Below are positions 1 to 6,804 of a stretch of DNA of 6,804 nucleotides, piece by piece (within the stretch, counting starts at the first letter, position 1; every line of letters begins with the position of its first letter). The position numbers and the translations under genes were made by a program. Location: contig JAOTXR010000118.1 in NCBI GenBank assembly GCA_029862285.1, positions 1 through 6,804 on the forward strand. Reading direction: 5' to 3'. The DNA comes from Gammaproteobacteria bacterium (GTDB lineage Bacteria; Pseudomonadota; Gammaproteobacteria; Steroidobacterales; JABDKV01). Below the pieces are notes generated by a model. It was not told where the DNA came from. It made no database searches and saw only the letters and a list, made by a program, of their open reading frames with translations.

Positions 1-3000
1 ACCCGGGATCGAATCATTACTATCGCCTCCGAGACCGGTGTTTACGCCTGTCCGCCGGAGGACATAGTCGCCAAGGGCAAACTGGGCCCGGGTGAAATGC
101 TGGCGGTGGATCTCGCTACCGGCGAGTTGCTGCACGATGAGGACATCGACAACATCCTCAAGGCACGCGCACCTTATAAACACTGGCTCAAGGAAGGCGT
201 GCGCTATCTCGAATCGGATCTCTACGATCGCAACCTGGTCAACAAGCCCGTCGAAGCCGATGTGCTGGCGCAGTACCAGAAGATGTTTGGCGTCTCCTAC
301 GAGGAACGCAACGAAGTTATCCGGGTACTGGCCGAGACCGCACGCGAAGCGGTGGGATCGATGGGTGATGACACACCGATTGCGGTGATGTCCGCCCGGG
401 TACGATCACTGTATGACTATTTCCGCCAGCAGTTCGCCCAGGTAACCAATCCGCCGATCGACCCGTTGCGCGAAAGCATCGTCATGTCGTTGCAGACGCA
501 GATCGGCCGCGAGTGCAATATTTTCCAGCCGGGACCCGAGCACGCCTGGCAGATCGTCATGAATTCACCGGTGCTCGCGCAACGCAAGCTACTGCAGATA
601 CTCTCGGCTACGACGCTGGATATCCGTCACGCAGTGATCGATTTGAATGTAGCCGAAGACATGCCACTGGAGCAGGCGCTGGATGATATCTGCGCCCAGG
701 CCGAAGCAGCGGCAAACGATGGCAGGCAGGTGCTGTTGCTCAGCGATCGCAACATCGGGCCGGGTAAAGTTCCGGTACATGCCTTGCTCGCAACCGGCGC
801 GGTGCATCACCGCCTGGTGCAAACCGGTTTGCGTTGCAAGTGCAATATCATTGTCGAGACCGGCACGGCGCGCGATCCGCATCATTTCGCCTGTCTGATC
901 GGTTATGGCGCGACGGCGGTTTATCCGTACCTGGCCTATCAGGTGCTGTATGACATGACCCGCACCGGTGAGATCCAGGCCGACTACTGGGAAACCCAGC
1001 TGGGTCGCAGTTACCGCCGCGGAATTCGCAAAGGCTTGCTCAAGATCATGTCGAAAATGGGTATCTCGACGATTGCCAGTTATCGGGGTGCACAGTTATT
1101 CGAAATAGTGGGTTTGCACGACAGTGTCGTCGAACGCTGTTTCCCGGGAACGGTCAGCCGCCTGCAGGGCGCCGACTTTTCCGACCTGGCCAATGACCAG
1201 CGCGAGTTCGTCCGGCGCGCCTGGAATGTAAGCAAAAAAATAGAACACGGCGGCCAGCTCAAATACGTCTATGGCGGCGAATACCATATGTACAACGCCG
1301 AGGTAATCGGCACGTTACAGGCGGCCGCACGCACCGGCGACAAGACGGCCTACGACGAGTTTTCCCGGATCGTCAACGAGCGTCCCGATTCGACGCTGCG
1401 CGACCTGATGCATCTGCGTTACGACAACGAACCGGTACCGCTGGACGAAGTCGAACCGGTCGAAGACATCACGGCGCGGTTTGATTGCGCCGGCATGTCG
1501 CTGGGCGCACTTTCGCCCGAAGCCCACGAAGCGCTGGCAATCGCAATGAACCGCATTGGCGCGCGTTCCAATTCCGGTGAAGGCGGCGAAGATCCCGCCC
1601 GGCATGGCACCGAGAGGATGTCGAAGATCAAACAGGTCGCCTCCGGACGTTTTGGCGTTACACCGGAGTACCTGGTCAACGCCGAAGTAATTCAGATCAA
1701 GATGGCACAGGGCGCCAAACCGGGCGAGGGCGGTCAGCTGCCCGGTCACAAAGTCGACAAGACCATTGCGCGATTGCGTTTTGCCCGGCCCGGGATCGGG
1801 CTGATCTCGCCACCGCCACATCACGATATTTATTCCATCGAGGATCTCGCGCAGCTCATTTTCGATCTCAAACAGGTCAATCCCGATGCACTGGTCTCGG
1901 TAAAACTGGTTGCCGAACCCGGTGTGGGTACGATCGCCGCTGGCGTGGCCAAGTGCTACGCAGACCTGATTACCATTTCCGGTCACGATGGCGGTACCGG
2001 CGCCAGCCCGCTTACTTCAGTGAAATATGCCGGCAGCCCCTGGGAAATCGGTCTGGCCGAAACCCACCAGACACTCAGGCGACACGACCTGCGTGGCAAA
2101 GTACGGGTGCAGACCGATGGCGGGTTAAAAACAGGTCTCGATGTCGTCAAGGCAGCCATGCTGGGCGCAGAGAGTTTTGGTTTTGGCACCGCGCCGCTGG
2201 TAGCGCTCGGGTGCAAGTACCTGCGCATTTGTCACCTGAACAATTGCGCCACTGGTGTCGCCACGCAAAACAAAGTTTTGCGGAAAAAACATTTCATCGG
2301 TCTGCCGGAAATGGCGGTTAACTATTTTCAATTGGTCGCCGGCGAAGTACGCGAGATCATGGCCGCGCTGGGTGTGCGCAAACTCGAAGACCTGGTTGGA
2401 CGCACCGACCTGCTCGAAGTGCAGCCCGGTAGTACCGACCGGCAGCGTCATCTTGATCTCAGCCCGATACTGAGCGGTGAGGGTATTGACGACGGCAATA
2501 CCCATGTCTGCATTGAGCCGTCCAACGATCCCTTCGACCAGGGCGAACTTGCCGAGCAAATGCTTGCCGACACCCTGGATGCAATCGAAAACAGATCCGG
2601 CGGTACCTTTGAATACCAGGTCAATAACTACCACCGCTCGATCGGCGCACGCCTGTCGGGCGAGATCGCCCGGCGTCATGGCAATTACGGACTCGATAGT
2701 GACCCGATCGTGTTGCGACTGACCGGCTCAGCCGGCCAGAGCCTGGGTGCCTGGAATTCCGGTGGCCTGCATATTTATCTCGAAGGCGATGCCAACGACT
2801 ATGTCGGTAAGGGCATGACATCGGGAAAACTGGTGTTAGCGCCGCCGCGTAACTCAGAATTCGTTGCCCGCGATACCGTGATCATCGGCAACACCTGTCT
2901 TTATGGCGCAACCGGTGGCGAGTTCTATGCTGCCGGCCGGGCCGGCGAACGCTTTGGCGTGCGTAATTCCGGTGCGATTGCCGTTGTCGAGGGCGCCGGT

Positions 3001-3354
3001 GACCACTGTTGCGAGTACATGACCGGGGGCGTGGTGGTGGTGCTGGGCAAAACCGGCGTTAACTTCGGTGCCGGTATGACCGGTGGTTTTGCTTACGTCC
3101 TCGACGAGCGACACGATTTCGTCGACCGTTGTAACCACGAACTGGTCGACATCAACCGTATTACGCCGGAGAGCATGGAAGCGCATCTGCATCATCTGCG
3201 TGGGTTGATCGAACGTCATGTGGAAGAGACCGGCAGTATCTGGGCACGGGAGATTCTGGACGACTTCCGTACGGTTCTCAGTCATTTCTGGGTAGTCAAA
3301 CCAAAGGCCAATGACATCGACAGCCTGATGGATTCACTGCGGCGGGCCGCCTGA
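1..3354 (+). CDS. gltB: Glutamate synthase (NADPH) large subunit GltB, 5'-truncated by window edge
   Basis: GltB is the alpha subunit of glutamate synthase (GOGAT). It releases ammonia from glutamine and uses it to convert 2-oxoglutarate to glutamate in the cytoplasm. The frame is open from base 1. The first ATG (97) lies inside the conserved segment [10 protein letters not shown], so it is not the start. The fragment is 1117 residues; full-length proteins have about 1480-1520, so the N-terminal glutaminase domain with its catalytic Cys is mostly outside the window. What remains is the central domain (to about base 1400) and the FMN/2-oxoglutarate domain (about 1460-2440), with [14 protein letters not shown] and [15 protein letters not shown]. 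The 3Fe-4S motif [19 protein letters not shown] follows, with Cys codons at 2212, 2230 and 2245 (C-x5-C-x4-C). The C-terminal GXGXG beta-helix domain covers about 2725-3120, with glycine-rich repeats such as [21 protein letters not shown]. No frameshift or lost key residue is visible. The TGA stop abuts the gltD start, which suggests one operon with coupled translation. Confidence 0.98.
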   Translation, partial: TRDRIITIASETGVYACPPEDIVAKGKLGPGEMLAVDLATGELLHDEDIDNILKARAPYKHWLKEGVRYLESDLYDRNLVNKPVEADVLAQYQKMFGVSYEERNEVIRVLAETAREAVGSMGDDTPIAVMSARVRSLYDYFRQQFAQVTNPPIDPLRESIVMSLQTQIGRECNIFQPGPEHAWQIVMNSPVLAQRKLLQILSATTLDIRHAVIDLNVAEDMPLEQALDDICAQAEAAANDGRQVLLLSDRNIGPGKVPVHALLATGAVHHRLVQTGLRCKCNIIVETGTARDPHHFACLIGYGATAVYPYLAYQVLYDMTRTGEIQADYWETQLGRSYRRGIRKGLLKIMSKMGISTIASYRGAQLFEIVGLHDSVVERCFPGTVSRLQGADFSDLANDQREFVRRAWNVSKKIEHGGQLKYVYGGEYHMYNAEVIGTLQAAARTGDKTAYDEFSRIVNERPDSTLRDLMHLRYDNEPVPLDEVEPVEDITARFDCAGMSLGALSPEAHEALAIAMNRIGARSNSGEGGEDPARHGTERMSKIKQVASGRFGVTPEYLVNAEVIQIKMAQGAKPGEGGQLPGHKVDKTIARLRFARPGIGLISPPPHHDIYSIEDLAQLIFDLKQVNPDALVSVKLVAEPGVGTIAAGVAKCYADLITISGHDGGTGASPLTSVKYAGSPWEIGLAETHQTLRRHDLRGKVRVQTDGGLKTGLDVVKAAMLGAESFGFGTAPLVALGCKYLRICHLNNCATGVATQNKVLRKKHFIGLPEMAVNYFQLVAGEVREIMAALGVRKLEDLVGRTDLLEVQPGSTDRQRHLDLSPILSGEGIDDGNTHVCIEPSNDPFDQGELAEQMLADTLDAIENRSGGTFEYQVNNYHRSIGARLSGEIARRHGNYGLDSDPIVLRLTGSAGQSLGAWNSGGLHIYLEGDANDYVGKGMTSGKLVLAPPRNSEFVARDTVIIGNTCLYGATGGEFYAAGRAGERFGVRNSGAIAVVEGAGDHCCEYMTGGVVVVLGKTGVNFGAGMTGGFAYVLDERHDFVDRCNHELVDINRITPESMEAHLHHLRGLIERHVEETGSIWAREILDDFRTVLSHFWVVKPKANDIDSLMDSLRRAA

Positions 3355-4770
<1,416 letters not shown>

Positions 4771-4827
4771 GGGGAGACAGGGGGCTATTAATTAACCGGG
4801 CTGCGGCCAGGCAACCAGACTGTCCCC
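4771..4827. repeat. Imperfect inverted repeat between convergent gltD and WS/DGAT genes
   Basis: Directly after the gltD stop, GGGGAGACAG (4771-4780) is matched by CTGTCCCC (4820-4827). Its complement reads GGGGACAG, so the arms pair with one bulged base. Between them lie the 8-bp palindrome TTAATTAA and a GC-rich stretch. There is no T-run, so this is not a standard intrinsic terminator. It could still slow transcription from both sides or be the remnant of a small repeat element. GGGGACAG-type ends resemble palindromic intergenic repeats seen in many gammaproteobacteria, but that link is from memory and untested here. Confidence 0.45.
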
Positions 4828-4834
4828 ATAATCC

Positions 4835-6280
4835 TCAGACGCCTTTTGCGATTGGCGCTTCGCCATCGGAAGAACGGTCGGCCGCGAAACGTGCAGTGCG
4901 GACCCTTCGCCCGACTGCTTTAGTCAGCTCTTCAAATGCATCACCCAGGTACGCCGCGATGCATTCGAGATCCGGTACGGTATCGCGACACGCCATGAGA
5001 CCGAAGTCCACCGAATCGCAATAACTGACAACGGTGATGTTCAGCGCCTGTCCGTCGACGAGCACCGAAAGCGGGTAGTTCGCCAGCATGCGTGCACCAG
5101 CGTAATACAATGGCGTTCTCGGTCCCGGTACATTCGAGATCACCACATTGGCAGGCGGTGGCAACAGACTGGCGATACGAAAGCGATTCATAACCGCCAC
5201 CAGACCCTGCGCCATTACCGCAAAAGTTGTCGCGGCAGACGGCGACACTTCGGTCACCTCTGCCTTGGCATGCATGGTCGAATCGTGGATCGTGGCCAGA
5301 CGTCGCATCGGCATACGCTGGTCGGTGGCAAGATTAGCAATAACGTAGGTTATCTGGTTACCGCTGCGATTGATCTGCTGGATTGAAACCGGGATATTGG
5401 CAATCAACGGTTTTTCCGGCAGCTCGTCCTTGTCCAGAAGATAACGTCGCAGAGCGCCACTGCAAATTGCCAGGATAATATCGTTGACTGTCGCCCCGGC
5501 GTCTTTGGCCAGCTGCTTGATCGCTGACAACGAAATCGACTTGACCGCAAATCGTCTTGCTCCGGAAACCGGGCCGTTAAATAACGTCTTGGGCGCAGTA
5601 AATAGCACCGGTGCCTCGGCAGTCTTCAAGCCAAGCGCCTTGAGGCCGTGCGAAGCAAAGAGCTTGCCGACATCGGGCATGATTTTTATCTGGTGCAAAA
5701 GGCCACGGGTGCTGCGCGACAGCGTTTCGGCCGGTCCCCTGGTCTTGCTGTCATCAGGCGTTTTTTTCTCCGGCATTCCGTGCCAGGGGGCGCACACCTT
5801 GCCATCCGGTGTTTTACTCATGCACGCTTCGAGCAAAGCCACGCCACCCATGCCATCGATCGCGGCATGATGCATTTTCATGTAAATGGCGAATCGGTTA
5901 TTGCGCAAACCTTCAATGACATGAAATTCCCACAGTGGCCGCTCACGATCCATCACCAGCGCATGCAGACGCGAAACCAGTCTGAGCAGATCCGACATTT
6001 CGCCGGGCTCCGGTAAAGCCGAATGACGCACGTGGTAGTCCAGATCGAAATGCTCGTCGGTTACCCACTGCGGCAGCGGAACGCCGGCGAGTCTGCCCAG
6101 CTTTTGGTTGAACGGCGGGCCCGGCGTGGACTCGGCCAGACTATTCAGCAGATCGCGTACAAAGTTGCCTCGATACCCGGACGGAATTTCAAAGATCTGT
6201 AATGCCGCCACATTGACAGGCGTTCTTTGGGTTTCCAGGCCAAAAAAAGCCAGATCGAGCGCGTTTAGTGATTTGCCCAT
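4835..6280 (-). CDS. Wax ester synthase/diacylglycerol acyltransferase (WS/DGAT family)
   Basis: WS/DGAT enzymes transfer the acyl group of acyl-CoA to a fatty alcohol or to diacylglycerol, forming wax esters or triacylglycerols that are stored as lipid bodies near the inner membrane. The 481-residue length fits the family (about 450-500). Visible motifs in order are PLWEFHVIEGL (115-125), the catalytic HHAAIDG (137-143, matching HHxxxDG, with H138 the likely base and D142), TVNDIILAICSGALRRYL (264-281) with the conserved Asn-Asp at 266-267, and NVVISNVPGP (378-387) near the C-terminal domain. No signal peptide or clear membrane span is seen, as expected for these peripheral proteins. The ATG at 6280-6278 is supported by a GGAG Shine-Dalgarno 7 bases upstream, and MGKSLNALDLAFFGLET matches the usual N-terminal start. 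The gene converges on gltD and is monocistronic in this window. Whether it prefers alcohols or diacylglycerol cannot be read from the sequence. It has no obvious functional tie to gltBD. Confidence 0.93.
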   Translation of the reverse strand: MGKSLNALDLAFFGLETQRTPVNVAALQIFEIPSGYRGNFVRDLLNSLAESTPGPPFNQKLGRLAGVPLPQWVTDEHFDLDYHVRHSALPEPGEMSDLLRLVSRLHALVMDRERPLWEFHVIEGLRNNRFAIYMKMHHAAIDGMGGVALLEACMSKTPDGKVCAPWHGMPEKKTPDDSKTRGPAETLSRSTRGLLHQIKIMPDVGKLFASHGLKALGLKTAEAPVLFTAPKTLFNGPVSGARRFAVKSISLSAIKQLAKDAGATVNDIILAICSGALRRYLLDKDELPEKPLIANIPVSIQQINRSGNQITYVIANLATDQRMPMRRLATIHDSTMHAKAEVTEVSPSAATTFAVMAQGLVAVMNRFRIASLLPPPANVVISNVPGPRTPLYYAGARMLANYPLSVLVDGQALNITVVSYCDSVDFGLMACRDTVPDLECIAAYLGDAFEELTKAVGRRVRTARFAADRSSDGEAPIAKGV

Positions 6281-6410
6281 GGGGGTGCTCCAGCCTCAGG
6301 ATCGTCCCCGGCCAGCCGGCATCATCCGGCAATGGCTCAGGGTATTACCCTAACGATAGAAGCGATGACCACGAATTGCCATACCCACAGGGAGCGCCAT
6401 TGCCATTGGC
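6281..6410. other. WS/DGAT upstream region with small palindromes, no gene
   Basis: No coding region is supported here. The stretch contains the minus-strand leader of the WS/DGAT gene. Two symmetric sites are visible: a 5-bp-stem hairpin GCCGG/CCGGC with loop CATCAT (6315-6330), and the 11-base palindrome GGGTATTACCC (6340-6350). The second could be an operator or could overlap the -10 region of the WS/DGAT promoter, since its minus strand reads TAATACCC. No convincing -35 element lies at the right distance on the minus strand, so I do not call that promoter. A short direct repeat, GCCATTGCCATTG, is at 6396-6408. Confidence 0.4.
6288..6291 (-). promoter_or_regulatory. Shine-Dalgarno site of the WS/DGAT gene
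   Basis: On the minus strand GGAG lies 7 bases before the ATG (6280-6278). This is ideal spacing and fixes the start codon. Confidence 0.75.
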
Positions 6411-6440
6411 TTGACGTAGGGTTACGCCTCTCGGTTTAAT
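6411..6440 (+). promoter_or_regulatory. Probable sigma70 promoter for the repeat array and tRNA-Phe
   Basis: TTGACG (6411-6416) and TTTAAT (6435-6440) each match five of six consensus bases of the -35 and -10 boxes, with an 18-base spacer. The sequence just after the -10 box (CCCAGCTCCCGC) is GC-rich, as in the discriminator of stringently controlled stable-RNA promoters. Transcription would start near 6447 and run right through the array into tRNA-Phe, giving a 5' leader of about 215 bases. No better promoter is visible between the array and the tRNA. Confidence 0.6.
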
Positions 6441-6465
6441 ACCCAGCTCCCGCACGGCCAACAAA

Positions 6466-6525
6466 GGCCAGGTAGCGGGGTCGCGCAGCGACAACGCAGG
6501 CAAGGACTGAAAATCCGCGTTGGTT
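6466..6525 (+). repeat. tRNA-Phe-derived element R1 (partial copy with hairpin replacement)
   Basis: R1 begins with GGCCAGGTAGC, identical to the first 11 bases of the tRNA-Phe gene. A GGGG plus hairpin GTCGC-GCA-GCGAC (6480-6492) replaces the D-arm region. At 6504-6520, GGACTGAAAATCCGCGT is an exact 17-base copy of the tRNA anticodon arm and following bases (6692-6708). It ends with TGGTTAA, which may be a remnant of the T-arm GGTGGTTCG. The T-arm and the 3' acceptor strand are missing, so it cannot make a functional tRNA. It is a broken tRNA copy or a tRNA-derived repeat. Confidence 0.8.
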
Positions 6526-6527
6526 AA

Positions 6528-6557
6528 GGCCAGGTAGCGGGGCCGCGAAGCGGCAAG
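6528..6557 (+). repeat. tRNA-Phe-derived element R2 (shortest copy)
   Basis: R2 is a 30-base unit consisting of the same 11-base tRNA 5' end, then GGGG, the hairpin GCCGC-GAA-GCGGC (6542-6554) and AAG. It differs from R3 only by GAA versus GCA in the loop. It lacks any anticodon-arm sequence and is followed by TTTGA before R3 starts. Confidence 0.8.
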
Positions 6558-6562
6558 TTTGA

Positions 6563-6615
6563 GGCCAGGTAGCGGGGCCGCGCAGCGGCAAGGTAGACAG
6601 CGGACAGAAAATCCG
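6563..6615 (+). repeat. tRNA-Phe-derived element R3 (longest copy of the 5' half)
   Basis: R3 matches the tRNA from its first base through the anticodon arm. GGCCAGGTAGC is identical. Then 18 bases at 6574-6591, including the hairpin GCCGC-GCA-GCGGC (6577-6589), stand where the tRNA has only TCAGTT (6675-6680). After that, 6592-6615 follows tRNA 6681-6705 with one deleted G (GGTAGA-CAGCGGAC) and one T-to-A change in the anticodon loop (CAGAAAA instead of CTGAAAA). The T-arm and 3' acceptor are absent, so it is not a working tRNA gene. Confidence 0.8.
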
Positions 6616-6627
6616 ATTTTCAGTCCG
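6601..6627. repeat. Inverted copy of the anticodon-arm sequence forming a long hairpin
   Basis: The left arm CGGACAGAAAATC (6601-6613) is the end of R3. The right arm GATTTTCAGTCCG (6615-6627) is the exact reverse complement of the true tRNA sequence CGGACTGAAAATC (6691-6703). Folded, this gives 5 base pairs, one A-A mismatch, 6 base pairs and a 3-base loop. There is no downstream T-run, so a terminator role is not supported. Confidence 0.75.
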
Positions 6628-6663
6628 ACAAAGAAGTTAAGCAGATTCAGTTAGTTCAAGATT

Positions 6664-6739
<76 letters not shown>

Positions 6740-6742
6740 TCT

Positions 6743-6771
6743 AATTCAAAAACTTACGTCGTTTTTGAGTT
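6743..6771 (+). terminator. Weak terminator-like inverted repeat after tRNA-Phe
   Basis: TCAAAAAC (6746-6753) and GTTTTTGA (6761-6768) are perfect complements around a 7-base loop. The stem extends to AATTCAAAAAC/GTTTTTGAGTT with one G-T pair, and is followed by TTTCTCTC. The placement right after the tRNA fits a transcription end, but the stem is AT-rich and the T-run is interrupted, so efficiency is doubtful. Confidence 0.4.
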
Positions 6772-6804
6772 TCTCTCGAAATGCCCTTGCGGGGATTTTG
6801 CGGG

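Noticed and set aside
97..99. ATG at 97 as the start of gltB
   Set aside because: The reading frame is open back to base 1 and the upstream codons encode conserved GltB sequence ([15 protein letters not shown]), so the gene is truncated by the window and 97 is an internal Met.
1315..1986. Long open frame of 223 codons on the minus strand inside gltB
   Set aside because: It lies wholly opposite conserved GltB coding sequence and its translation has no recognisable domain. It is a by-product of GC-rich codon use.
5484..6353. Plus-strand open frames opposite the WS/DGAT gene
   Set aside because: They overlap a gene with clear family motifs on the other strand, and their translations show no domain.
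6342..6370. Minus-strand promoter for the WS/DGAT gene
   Set aside because: A possible -10 (TAATAC on the minus strand) exists, but the sequence at the expected -35 distance reads GGTCAT, a poor match.
6466..6627. CRISPR array
   Set aside because: There are only three units with irregular spacing (62 and 35 bases between starts), the units differ in length, and there are no spacers of uniform size. The matches to tRNA-Phe explain the repeats better.
6784..6804. Small hairpin CCC-TTGC-GGG followed by ATTTT at the right edge
   Set aside because: A 3-bp stem is too short for a terminator, and the window ends before any context can be judged. The repeated TTGCGGG is noted only.

Overview
The window fits a gammaproteobacterial chromosome of moderately high GC. 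The evidence is a proteobacterial-type gltB-gltD pair, a bacterial wax ester synthase/diacylglycerol acyltransferase (WS/DGAT), and a tRNA-Phe with an encoded CCA end and E. coli-like arms. Lineage below class level cannot be fixed from the sequence. WS/DGAT genes of this kind are frequent in marine and oil-associated gammaproteobacteria, so that setting is plausible but inferred.

Layout. Positions 1-3354 (+) hold the 3' three quarters of gltB, the large subunit of NADPH-glutamate synthase, cut by the left window edge. gltD, the small subunit, follows with no gap (3355-4770, +). A 64-bp gap with an imperfect inverted repeat separates it from a convergent WS/DGAT gene (4835-6280, -). From 6281 to 6663 there is no protein gene. 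This stretch holds the WS/DGAT leader, a good sigma70-type promoter pointing right (6411-6440), and three clustered partial copies of the neighbouring tRNA-Phe gene (6466-6627). An intact tRNA-Phe(GAA) lies at 6664-6739, followed by a weak terminator-like inverted repeat.

Function. GltB and GltD together form the GOGAT half of the GS-GOGAT ammonium assimilation cycle. The WS/DGAT makes neutral storage lipids from acyl-CoA. It is on the opposite strand and need not be co-regulated with gltBD. The tRNA-Phe is an independent transcription unit.

The most unusual part is 6466-6627. Three elements share the first 11 bases of the tRNA-Phe gene. Two of them also carry its anticodon arm. In all three, the sequence after base 11 is replaced by a small hairpin that differs between copies by a compensatory base-pair change and keeps a GNA triloop. 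The third element is followed at once by an inverted copy of the anticodon-arm sequence. The only convincing promoter lies upstream of the array, so the array is probably transcribed as the tRNA's 5' leader. This could be a relic of tandem tRNA genes, a tRNA-derived or REP-like repeat family, or a functional leader. The sequence alone does not decide among these.
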